The notes under the pieces were generated by a model, which saw nothing but the letters and a program-made list of their open reading frames with translations, made no database searches and was not told the DNA's origin. The translations under genes were made by a program, and so were the position numbers. DNA of 64,000 nucleotides from Thermoflexibacter ruber. GTDB taxonomy: Bacteria > Bacteroidota > Bacteroidia > Cytophagales > Thermoflexibacteraceae. The stretch is taken from positions 45,852-109,851 of the forward strand of contig NZ_FONY01000002.1 in the NCBI RefSeq assembly GCF_900113045.1, written 5' to 3'. Shown here piece after piece: positions 27,898 to 35,727 of this stretch (within the stretch, counting starts at the first letter, position 1; the number at the start of each line of letters is the position of its first letter).

Positions 27898-28887
27898 TCA
27901 GTTCTCTATCAACTTCAAAAACACTTTCTTTGCCTCTCCTCCAAACAAAGCCTCCTCCGCTTTTTCTTTTGCTTCTTCCATAGTTAGTTTGGGTTGTGCA
28001 GTTTTCAAAGCAATAGTTGCATTGGCAATTACTACCTCGTTTTGTGCGTTTGACCCCTCGCCGCTTAAGACTTTTTCCACAATTTTTGCTGCTTCCTCTA
28101 CGGTTTCTCCTCCATACAAGTCCTTAGGGGTATATTGGTGCATCGCCAAATCTCTGGGGTGTAAAATTCTTTCTCCCTCATTCCCAATTACTTTAAAATT
28201 CCCTGTCAGCGAAATCTCATCATAGCCATCTAAGGAGTGAACAATCGCATAGTTTTTATTCAATCCCTGATACAAATAACCGTACAAACGAGCCAATTCT
28301 AAGCTAAAAACGCCCACAAACTGATTATTGGGATTGGCAGGATTGACCATAGGTCCCAGCATATTGAAAAAGGTTTTTACACCTAATTCCTTGCGAACAG
28401 GGGCTACGTTCTTCATAGCAGGGTGGAACAGAGGAGCGTGGAGAAAGCAAATATTACAAGTTTCTAACTTTCTGATTAGAAAATCTTTATCATTGGTAAA
28501 ATTGTATCCAAAATACTGTAAGACATTAGAAGAACCTGAAACTGAGGATACACCATAGTTTCCATGCTTGACGACCATCTGCCCTGCCCCTGCGACTACA
28601 AAACTTGTTATCGTACTGATATTGAAGGAATCTTTGGCATCGCCGCCTGTCCCGCAAACATCAATCGTATTATAAGCACTCACATCGAGGGGAATACACA
28701 ACTCCATCATCGCCTCGCGGAAGCCACTGAGTTCCTCCACCGTTACGCTACGCATCAGGAAAACAGTGATAAAAGAGGCTACTTGACTGTTGTTGTACTT
28801 TCCCTGAGCCAAGTTCATCAGCACTTCTTTGGAAATCTCCTTACTCAGCGTCTTGTATTCAAAAAGGTGATTTAAAATTTCTTTCAT
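27898..28887 (-). CDS. trpD: Anthranilate phosphoribosyltransferase
   Basis: Transfers phosphoribose from PRPP to anthranilate, the second step of tryptophan synthesis. Signatures: DVCGTGGDAKDSFNISTI (PRPP-binding glycine-rich loop), VKHGNYGVSSVSGSSNVL, NMLGPMVNPANPN and SLDGYDEISLTG. At 329 residues it is typical. It begins 4 bp after trpG, so the two are cotranscribed. Confidence 0.96.
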   Translation of the reverse strand: MKEILNHLFEYKTLSKEISKEVLMNLAQGKYNNSQVASFITVFLMRSVTVEELSGFREAMMELCIPLDVSAYNTIDVCGTGGDAKDSFNISTITSFVVAGAGQMVVKHGNYGVSSVSGSSNVLQYFGYNFTNDKDFLIRKLETCNICFLHAPLFHPAMKNVAPVRKELGVKTFFNMLGPMVNPANPNNQFVGVFSLELARLYGYLYQGLNKNYAIVHSLDGYDEISLTGNFKVIGNEGERILHPRDLAMHQYTPKDLYGGETVEEAAKIVEKVLSGEGSNAQNEVVIANATIALKTAQPKLTMEEAKEKAEEALFGGEAKKVFLKLIEN

Positions 28888-28891
28888 GTTG

Positions 28892-29458
28892 TTAGTTGTT
28901 TAACCAGTTGTAAATCATTTGTTTGCCATATTCTGTAATATAAGATTCTGGGTGAAACTGTACCCCTCTGACATCGTATTCTCTATGCCTTAGTGCCATG
29001 ATGTTGCCATACTCATCTACTGCTGTAATTTGCAGACAATCAGGCAAATCATACGTATTGACTATCCAAGAGTGATAGCGGCAAGTAGCAATTTTTTCAG
29101 GAATATTTTGGAATAACTTTTCTTCTTTGTCCAAAATGCTGGTTTTGGTAGCTACTCCATGAAATACATCGCTGAGGTTGGTCAGGCTTCCCCCAAAAGC
29201 CTCTCCAATCGCTTGGTGTCCTAAACAAACTCCTAAAATACTTTTGCTTGGGCTGTATTTTTTTAATAAATCAGGCATAATACCTGCTTCCTCTGGTACG
29301 CCCGGACCGGGAGAAAGCAGGATTTTGTCATAGCCACCTACTTCCTCAAGACTAATCTTATCATTTCTGACTACCTCAGGCGAATGTCCTAACTCTTTGA
29401 GCAAGTGTACCAAATTATAAGTAAAAGAATCGTAATTGTCTAATACTAAGATTTTCAT
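28892..29458 (-). CDS. trpG: Anthranilate synthase glutamine amidotransferase subunit
   Basis: Supplies ammonia from glutamine to anthranilate synthase. It is a class I amidotransferase of 188 residues: LLSPGPGVPEEAG (oxyanion strand), GVCLGHQAIGEAFGG with the nucleophilic Cys, and VQFHPES with the catalytic His. Related PabA is nearly indistinguishable by sequence. The immediate trpD neighbour and the Trp-codon leader upstream favour TrpG. TrpE is not adjacent. Confidence 0.93.
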   Translation of the reverse strand: MKILVLDNYDSFTYNLVHLLKELGHSPEVVRNDKISLEEVGGYDKILLSPGPGVPEEAGIMPDLLKKYSPSKSILGVCLGHQAIGEAFGGSLTNLSDVFHGVATKTSILDKEEKLFQNIPEKIATCRYHSWIVNTYDLPDCLQITAVDEYGNIMALRHREYDVRGVQFHPESYITEYGKQMIYNWLNN

Positions 29459-29473
29459 ATAGTTATATAATTT

Positions 29474-29524
29474 ATTTTAAAACAAAAAACGGCTTGCTGT
29501 TTCGCATGAACAGCAAGCCGTTTT
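29474..29524 (-). terminator. Attenuator terminator of the trpGD operon
   Basis: Read on the minus strand, arms AAAACGGCTTGCTGTT and AACAGCAAGCCGTTTT (16 bp, perfect) enclose a 7-nt loop and run into TTGTTTT. It lies 28-66 nt upstream of the trpG start, inside the leader, so it must be bypassed for trpGD to be expressed. Confidence 0.88.
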
Positions 29525-29571
29525 AAAAGTATCTATTCTGATAACCTTATCCAATGGCTAACCACTCATGC
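29504..29571 (-). promoter_or_regulatory. Antiterminator pairing of the trp attenuator
   Basis: Minus-strand segment GCATGAGTGGTTAGCC (29571-29556, inside the leader ORF) pairs with GGCTTGCTGTTCATGC (29519-29504) at 15 of 16 positions, four or more as G-U. The second segment is the terminator's 5' arm plus loop, so the two structures exclude each other. A weaker upstream partner for the first segment, GGCGAAACAACT, contains the region just after the first Trp codon and could form the protecting 1:2 hairpin. Confidence 0.75.
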
Positions 29572-29627
29572 AAGCGATGCTCACACCAAAAGTTGTTTCG
29601 CCAAGTAGATAAGATTTGATGGGTCAT
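29547..29627 (-). CDS. trpL: Trp-codon leader peptide of trpGD
   Basis: A 26-residue frame: MTHQILSTWRNNFWCEHRLH then EWLAIG. Three Trp codons sit at positions 9, 14 and 22, about ten times the normal frequency. It ends 22 nt before the terminator hairpin. A ribosome stalled at codon 9 or 14 would cover the upstream pairing segment and free the antiterminator. This is classical ribosome-mediated attenuation; the peptide itself probably has no other role. The ATG is preceded by an A/G-rich stretch. Confidence 0.72.
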   Translation of the reverse strand: MTHQILSTWRNNFWCEHRLHEWLAIG

Positions 29628-29693
29628 TTCTCTTAATTTTTTTCCCCAAAAAAAGCAAGTTTTTATGATTAGAACAAATTTTAAGAGAAAAAT

Positions 29694-31088
29694 TTATTCT
29701 ATGCCTCTTCCCGCTGCCCAGAGCAACTCAGCCTTTGCTTTGGCATATTTAAACTGTAACTCTATGAATTTGAGTTCTGCACTTAGAAAAGCGGTTTCCC
29801 GCGTATTGACTAAGAACAAAGAACTTTCCCCCAAAGTAAACCTTTCCTGTTCACCTGTGAGCAAAATTCGGTTGTTATTAACCATGCTTTCTTGGATTTT
29901 AAGCAAGTTTTCAAGATTTTTTAGCTCATTGTAAATCGCATTAATTTCGTTAAAAATTTCCCTATTGACCTGATTCCGTTCAAATTGGGTCTGTTGCAAT
30001 TTAATGTTGGTCTGTTGTAATTTGGCTCTTTCTTTTCTCAACAACAAGGGAAAGTAAAAGTCAATGCCGTACTTATAATTGTTTCGGAAAAAAGCCCCTT
30101 GATTACTTTCATCAAACCATGGACTCTGCCCTAAAAAATTGTAATTCAGGTTTACCACAGGCTTAAGCATTTCTATTGCTAACCTTCGCCCTACAGCTAA
30201 CTGCTTGATTTTGAAGTTAAGTTTTACTATTTCAGGGTGATTTTGGCGGGCAAAAGCCAAGAGTTCTTCTAAGCTCATTTTTATATCTACCTCGTTGAGG
30301 TTAGTGGTAGGCACGACATCGGGCTGCAATTCTATAGGGTTGCTCTGAGCGTCCCAAAGGTGATTGGACAAAATAAGGCGAGCATTAGTCAGTATTACTT
30401 CTGATTCCCTAAGAGCTACCTCCCTTTGTTGCACAATAATTTTTGCCTCTACAGAGTCTATGCCAGCCAAATCTCCCTGAATAATTCTGTCCACTACCGC
30501 CTCATAGCGTACTCTTGCCAATTCATACCCATTTTGATTGATTCGTAATTGGTGATAAGCCAAAAACCAAAACCAATAATCTTTGGTAGCTTGCAGAATC
30601 ACCTTGTTGATGGTTTTGATTCTATCTGCTTCGGCAATTTCTTTGAAATACTGGGCTTCGCGGAGTGCAGCTCGTCTTTGGTCAAAGAGCATTCCTTGCA
30701 AAATAGGTATGCTGATGCCTGCATACGCCAAACCAGAGGAAGGTACGGTACTTGAAGGATTAAGATAAACACCGCTATTTCGCTCAAAACCAGCCTTAAA
30801 GTCCACTCCTAACCACGTAGGAATTTTTACTTCGGACTGCCAAGTGTTGAAGTATTGGGTATTTTTAAATTCTTTTGCTTCGAGAGTAGAATATAATTTG
30901 GGGTCAAAGTTTCCACGTGCCAAACGGATTTCTTGGCGACCAAACTCTGAAAGTAGATTTGCCTGCCTTACAATAGGATGCCCTATCAGCAGTTGGTCAT
31001 AAAAGGCACTAATGGTAAATATTTTATCTTGACTATAAACGGGATAATAGGTAATACAAAAAAATATGAATACTATTAACTTCTTCAT
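29694..31088 (-). CDS. TolC-family outer-membrane efflux protein
   Basis: A 464-residue protein with a signal peptide ending near YSQ (about 20) and long helical OEP repeats: REAQYFKEIAEADRIKTINKVILQATKDYWFWF, RYEAVVDRIIQGDLAGIDSVEAKIIVQQREVALRESE, and the second-repeat equivalent near the C-terminus. It should form a trimeric outer-membrane/periplasmic tunnel. No inner-membrane pump or adaptor gene is adjacent, so the exporter it serves is unknown. The trp leader begins downstream on the same strand. Confidence 0.9.
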   Translation of the reverse strand: MKKLIVFIFFCITYYPVYSQDKIFTISAFYDQLLIGHPIVRQANLLSEFGRQEIRLARGNFDPKLYSTLEAKEFKNTQYFNTWQSEVKIPTWLGVDFKAGFERNSGVYLNPSSTVPSSGLAYAGISIPILQGMLFDQRRAALREAQYFKEIAEADRIKTINKVILQATKDYWFWFLAYHQLRINQNGYELARVRYEAVVDRIIQGDLAGIDSVEAKIIVQQREVALRESEVILTNARLILSNHLWDAQSNPIELQPDVVPTTNLNEVDIKMSLEELLAFARQNHPEIVKLNFKIKQLAVGRRLAIEMLKPVVNLNYNFLGQSPWFDESNQGAFFRNNYKYGIDFYFPLLLRKERAKLQQTNIKLQQTQFERNQVNREIFNEINAIYNELKNLENLLKIQESMVNNNRILLTGEQERFTLGESSLFLVNTRETAFLSAELKFIELQFKYAKAKAELLWAAGRGIE

Positions 31089-31466
31089 TTACAGATTTTT
31101 TATATAAAAAAAAATAGTTTTAAGTGGATTTTGCTTTGCAACAGCGTTTATTTGCTTACAAAATTATAAAACCATAAAGATAAAATATTGTTTAAACGCA
31201 AAGATTACTTCTTAGGTAGATGGGACACTGCCAATATCATACAAAAAATGTTCTTACTTTTTTCTTCATTTCCCTCCACCTTTCTTAACTTTATTACGTC
31301 AATGATACTAAAAAGTTCTTTGGAAATACGGCTATACATGAAAAGAATCCCCTGAATCTATCGCTTGCGCCTCGCAACCGCCTCACAGATTATGAGCAAA
31401 AAAATTCTCCCTTCATCATAGCCTAACTCACTCATTATTAACTCACAATTCATAACTAAAAAACGG
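31089..31466. other. Intergenic region holding a 34-bp copy of a downstream gene end
   Basis: Between divergent tolC-like and lipoprotein genes. The only notable element is the 34-bp sequence at 31186-31219, identical to 33953-33986. The rest is AT-rich and includes simple ACTCA/TAACTCA-rich text just before 31467. Confidence 0.5.
31186..31219. repeat. 34-bp direct repeat, copy 1
   Basis: Begins TATTGTTTAAACGCAAAG and ends CTTAGGTAG. It is identical to 33953-33986, where it spans the stop codon and last codons of the mini L7/L12-like gene. Here no gene body is attached, so it looks like a gene-end remnant or one end of a duplication. Confidence 0.8.
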
Positions 31467-32024
31467 ATGAAAAAATTAAAAATGTACGCTACCTCAGTAC
31501 GGGTACTGACAGCGATTTGCCTGTTGCTTCTTTCTGGCTTCGGCTGTGAGAAGGACTCCGAACCCTTCCCTGTGGACTTTGAGTATAGGCTACTTAACTC
31601 TAAAGGGGAAGTAACGACTACCTTCAAACAAGGGGAAGATATTACCTTTAGCTTTGTGATTATCAATAGAGACCCTACACTTAATGCACTTTACAATTTC
31701 AAGCCAGAAATTCTGCATAATGGCTTTTGCAAAGTTTATAAAATAGTAGAAGGAAAAGAATCATATATTGGTATGGCAGCTTGTTTAGAAGAGGCTTCTG
31801 TTACACTGGAGGGCGGATATCCCATAGGCGCAGTTAGATACCCTTATGAAATAAAGTATAATTGGCTTTATGCAGGTGATTATTGTGAGAATCCTAACAA
31901 AAGTCTTCCCAAGGGGCAATACAGAACAGGCTTTACTCAAACCTTCTATGAATCGAGAGGTAAACGCATGGTAGATTCCAAACACACAACTAAGACTTTT
32001 GAAATTTACTTTGAAGTAAAATAG
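31467..32024 (+). CDS. Putative lipoprotein, unknown function
   Basis: A 185-residue protein with a lipoprotein signal (LLLSGFGCEKDSE, Cys about 27). The mature part is an Ig-like beta domain: FKQGEDITFSFVIINRDP and PKGQYRTGFTQTF, reminiscent of intracellular proteinase inhibitor-like domains. It contains four further Cys. It ends 23 bp before the protease pseudogene and may be its partner or inhibitor; this is only a context-based guess. Confidence 0.72.
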   Translation: MKKLKMYATSVRVLTAICLLLLSGFGCEKDSEPFPVDFEYRLLNSKGEVTTTFKQGEDITFSFVIINRDPTLNALYNFKPEILHNGFCKVYKIVEGKESYIGMAACLEEASVTLEGGYPIGAVRYPYEIKYNWLYAGDYCENPNKSLPKGQYRTGFTQTFYESRGKRMVDSKHTTKTFEIYFEVK

Positions 32025-32047
32025 TTAAAATCAATCATCTAAATTTT

Positions 32048-33799
32048 ATGAAAAAGCTATTTATTTTCTCATTTATCTTACTTCTTGCTCACGGGCTATG
32101 TGCGCAAATAACAACAAAAAGGATTAAAAATCAGCAATTAAGTCAAAGAAAAATAACTGATAATCAGTTATTTACCCCCCCCACACAAATTGATTTAAAA
32201 AAAGAAATCAATCTCAATAAACTGCTCCAAGAAGACAAAGCAGATGGAGAGAAAGGCAGCCCCCCACGCTTTGGGGTCGCTTTTGAAACAGACTTAGGTC
32301 TTTCCAATGGCAGATGGACAGAAACCCTTAATGGCAGAGTTTGGCAATTACAAATCACTTCTAAAAAAGCCTATTCTCTCAACCTCCAGTTTGACCAATT
32401 CAAATTAGCAGAAGGTGCAGAGCTATTTATCTACAATGCAGAGAAAAGTATGGAAATAGGTCCTATTACTGCTCGTGAAAATAACAAAGCAGGTGTATTT
32501 GCTACGGATTTGATTCAAGGAGAAAGTATCATCTTAGAACTCTACGAACCCTTAGAAATCAAAGAAGCAAGCATATTACATATTAATAAGGTGATTCACG
32601 CTTACAAAGATATGTTTCAAGCCATGAGCGGGGGGTTTGGTCAGTCCAGTTCTTGTAATGTCAATATTAATTGCCCCGCGGGTAATAATTGGCAACAAGA
32701 ATCGAATGCAGTAGCTATGCTTTTATTAGCTAATGGCGATAGATTCTGCTCAGGTGCATTAGTAAATAATGCAACTAATAACTGCCAAAACTTTGTTCCT
32801 AACCTATTAACTGCATTTCATTGTTTAGATAATAATGTCGATAATGTTTTGCAACAATGAGCAAGACCAAACCTTAAATTTTGTTTTCCGATTTAGATAT
32901 AGAAGTCCCTCGTGCAATGGTGGAGATGGGACAAATTTTGTTTCTTTCACAGGGGCTAATTTTATAGCAGCTTCTAATCCTACAGATTTTGCGCTCTTAC
33001 AACTTACTCAATCCCCCGAAGGCAGTACAGGCATTACCTACGCAGGTTGGTCGCGTAACAATCAGCCTACACCTAACTCGGCAGGTATTCACCACCCAAG
33101 AGGAGATGTCATGAAAATTTCTATTGATAATAATCCTGCCCAGATAGTTAATTGGCTTAATTCTATTAATACACATTGGAGAGTACAATTTGACCAAGGT
33201 ACTGTAGAACCAAGTTCCTCTGGTTCTCCATTATTTGATAACAATAGAAGAATTGTTGGGCAATTACATGGAGACCAAAATAATCGAGGAGATTGTGGAA
33301 CTTCACCCCTTCCTATGGCAGTATGCAGCTTATCCAACCTACCGCCACAGGACTTTCCTGCGGGACTTCTCAGAACATCATCTGTCGCAATACCACCCAG
33401 ATTCGCTCCACAGGCGACGCAGGAGGTACCGTCTTGGTCAGAGTCCGCAACTGCTTAGGCTGGAGTGGGTGGAAACAGATACCAGTCTCTGCCGTCAATT
33501 GTTACGACATCTTTCCCTGTGGGCGAGTTGGGCAGTTCAGTATAGTAGCTAAGAAAAAAGACGACCAAACCAACTTGCTAACAGAGGCACTGGGGGAAAG
33601 GCTTGACTTTGAAGCAAAACTCTACGACCTCAATGGCAATGTAGTCAAAGAAGGCAAAAGCAAAGGCAAGCACCGTATAGACTGGGATACTTCAGACCTC
33701 AAAGAGGGACAGTATATTCTTCGCACTGAATTTAATGGCAAGGTCAGTAGCCAACACGTACTGGTAAACTCAGTTTGCTGTGGTGGAGGGGGATGCTAA
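32048..33799 (+). pseudogene. Frameshifted secreted trypsin-like serine protease with T9SS sorting domain
   Basis: Three overlapping frames together make one protein. The first (to 32860) has a signal peptide, a prodomain-like region and the protease start with FCSGALVNN and LTAFHCLD (catalytic His). The second (from about 32840 to 33340) continues with TDFALLQL (Asp) and SSSGSPLFDNNRRIVGQLHG (Ser). The third (to 33799) carries an Ig-like segment and the C-terminal sorting domain (AKLYDLNGNVVKEGKS, LKEGQYILRTEFNGKVSSQHVLV). Two compensating frame changes separate the catalytic His from Asp and Ser. It resembles lysyl endopeptidases of gliding bacteria. It could be a decayed gene or carry two sequencing errors. 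Confidence 0.78.
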
Positions 33800-33825
33800 G
33801 GTATTTATCTAAATTATTACCGTAT

Positions 33826-33896
33826 TTATGGAACACGGATTTTTGTATAGTTCATCAGCGAACATCTATCTAATCTGTAAAATCCGTGTTCCATAA
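33826..33896. repeat. 18-bp perfect inverted repeat
   Basis: Arms TTATGGAACACGGATTTT (33826-33843) and its exact complement (33879-33896) with a 35-nt loop. It sits after the protease pseudogene. The words AATCCGTGTTCC resemble widely dispersed bacterial repeats, so this is more likely a repeat element than a simple terminator. Confidence 0.65.
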
Positions 33897-33952
33897 TTAT
33901 CGCCTAAGGAAGTAATCTATTTGCCCTATTGGTTATAAATAAGTAAGGTCTT

Positions 33953-33986
33953 TATTGTTTAAACGCAAAGATTACTTCTTAGGTAG
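33953..33986. repeat. 34-bp direct repeat, copy 2
   Basis: Identical to 31186-31219. Here it overlaps the 3' end of the minus-strand mini L7/L12-like gene. A nearly matching inverted piece (CCTAAGGAAGTAATCT) lies at 33903-33918, so a hairpin with the gene end is possible. Confidence 0.8.
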
Positions 33987-34124
33987 GTTTTTTTCTATTT
34001 CATCTACCATATCTTTAGCTTCTTTTAGCCCGTATTTTCTTGTGTCGCAAAGCAATTTTACTGCGGCAATTTTTTGATTTTTAGATAGTAAACTTACTAC
34101 CTTGTCATAGATTTCCTTATCCAT
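33972..34124 (-). CDS. Mini protein resembling the L7/L12 C-terminal domain
   Basis: A 50-residue protein, MDKEIYDKVVSLLSKNQKIA onward. It matches the pattern of the ribosomal L7/L12 C-terminal domain, K-I-x-A-V-K-x-x-x-x-x-x-x-G-L-K-E-A-K-x-M-V-D (here KIAAVKLLCDTRKYGLKEAKDMVD). Stand-alone proteins of this type occur in several bacteria and are not ribosomal L7/L12. A TTG upstream would extend it to 62 residues; the ATG at 34124 is preferred. Confidence 0.75.
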   Translation of the reverse strand: MDKEIYDKVVSLLSKNQKIAAVKLLCDTRKYGLKEAKDMVDEIEKNLPKK

Positions 34125-34287
34125 AAAAGTTTGATTAAAATGAATGACTAAATAATGCAAATCGTTACATCTACAAACTTTATGCTCAGGTTTGCAAATG
34201 CCTCGATAAGTCCTTACCTTTGAAACAAAATTAGAAAATATTAATCATTTGCATTGACCTTATTTGATAAATAAAAATCAATATCAC

Positions 34288-35409
34288 ATGAAAAAATACA
34301 TTACTATTTTGGTAATCAATATGATTATCTTAGGCTTTGTTATTTTATCTTCCTCTACCAGTAGAAACACTTTGACTCAGAAATCAGCAAATCATCAACA
34401 AAGCGATACAGACTCCTTACGATACAAAGAAGAAAAACACCTGAGAAATCTACGACAACTCACTTTTGGTGGAGATAATGCAGAAGCCTATTTTAGTTTT
34501 GACAATCAAAAAATAGTATTCCAGTCTAATTACAAAATGTGGGGCTTGGAGTGCGACCAGATTTTTTATTTTGACCTAAAAGATGGGGACATGAGAAATA
34601 AGAAACCACAAATGATTAGTACCTCTAAGGGGCGTACTACTTGTTCTTATTTTCTTCCTGACAATCAGTCTATTATTTATGCTTCTACCCATAAAGGAGG
34701 AGATGCCTGCCCCCCTGTACCTAATAGAAATACAGGCAAATACCTTTGGGCTATTCATGATGATTACGATATTTTTGTGGCAGATTTGAATGGCAAAATT
34801 AAGAAGCAACTCACTAAAACTAAGGGCTATGATGCAGAAGCTACCGTTTCTCCCAAAGGAGATAAAATTGTGTTTACTTCCACGCGTTCAGGGGATTTGG
34901 AACTTTGGGTAATGAATATAGATGGCTCTAAACCTAAGCAAATTACCAAAGATTTAGGCTATGACGGAGGTGCGTTCTTCTCACCTGATGGTTCTAAGAT
35001 AGTATTTCGTGCCTCTCGCCCCAAAACGCCAGAAGAAATCAAAGAATACAAAGACTTGCTCAAAGATGGTTTAGTCCAACCGACCAACATGGAAATTTTT
35101 GTTTGTAATGCTGATGGCTCTGATTTGAGGCAGGTTACTAACTTAGGCAAAGCTAATTGGGCACCCTTCTTTACTCCTGATGGCAAAAAAATTCTTTTTA
35201 GTTCCAATCATGCCTCTAAGCGCGGCTTCCAGTTTAATATTTACATGATTAACTTGGACGGTACAGGTTTAGAACAGATAACTTATGACGGTGTTTTTGA
35301 TTCTTTCCCTATGTTTTCCTATGATGGCAAAAAACTGATTTTCAGTTCTAATAGAAATAATAATGGCACAAGGGACACGAATTTGTTTATTGCGGACTGG
35401 GTGGATTAA
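34288..35409 (+). CDS. TolB-like PD40 beta-propeller protein, exported
   Basis: A 373-residue protein with an N-terminal membrane/signal segment (ITILVINMIILGFVILSSS). PD40/WD40-like blades follow: YFSFDNQKIVFQSN, TVSPKGDKIVFTSTRSGDLELWVMNIDGS, FFSPDGSKIVFRASR, FFTPDGKKILFSSNH and MFSYDGKKLIFSSNRN. It is probably periplasmic or surface-bound, acting in protein-protein interaction. There are no Tol-Pal genes nearby, so it is not the canonical TolB. The ATG at 34288 is chosen because the signal begins there. Confidence 0.85.
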   Translation: MKKYITILVINMIILGFVILSSSTSRNTLTQKSANHQQSDTDSLRYKEEKHLRNLRQLTFGGDNAEAYFSFDNQKIVFQSNYKMWGLECDQIFYFDLKDGDMRNKKPQMISTSKGRTTCSYFLPDNQSIIYASTHKGGDACPPVPNRNTGKYLWAIHDDYDIFVADLNGKIKKQLTKTKGYDAEATVSPKGDKIVFTSTRSGDLELWVMNIDGSKPKQITKDLGYDGGAFFSPDGSKIVFRASRPKTPEEIKEYKDLLKDGLVQPTNMEIFVCNADGSDLRQVTNLGKANWAPFFTPDGKKILFSSNHASKRGFQFNIYMINLDGTGLEQITYDGVFDSFPMFSYDGKKLIFSSNRNNNGTRDTNLFIADWVD

Positions 35410-35471
35410 GAAGTACTTGTAAAACAACTCATTCTCACAAGTAATTCAACTTTTTGTGCATTCTTTTAATT

Positions 35472-35634
35472 CTGTAGGAATGACCGCTTTGTAGTAAATC
35501 ATAAGAAATAATCATCAAAGTCCTGTTAGGTACGTAACTAATTGATTATTAATTTTATGTATCGTCCCTAACGGGACTTGGACAAACCTATTTGACTGCT
35601 ATTCACTACAAAGCTGTCGTGCCTACGGCACTGA
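35472..35634. repeat. Dispersed palindromic repeat cluster
   Basis: Copies of a short element on both strands: TGTAGGAATGACCGCTTTGTAG (35475-35496), GTCCTGTTAGGTACG (about 35520), the palindrome GTCCCTAACGGGAC (35565-35578), and CACTACAAAGCTGTCGTGCC with TACGGCAC (35604-35631, minus orientation). The shared consensus is about GTnCCGTTAGGnACGACnGC followed by TTTGTAG, the same as at 15.67 kb. No protein is encoded in this 246-bp gap. Confidence 0.65.
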
Positions 35635-35727
35635 ATCAAAAAACGTTTTAATTAGTTGAATTACTTATGTAGTTTCGTGAAAATCATAAAAGCAACAAAT
35701 TTTCAAATCTCAAAAACAAACTTCAAA

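Noticed and set aside
31358-31666. 102-codon minus-strand frame overlapping the lipoprotein start
   Set aside because: It lies antisense to the signal peptide of a clear lipoprotein and has no domain.
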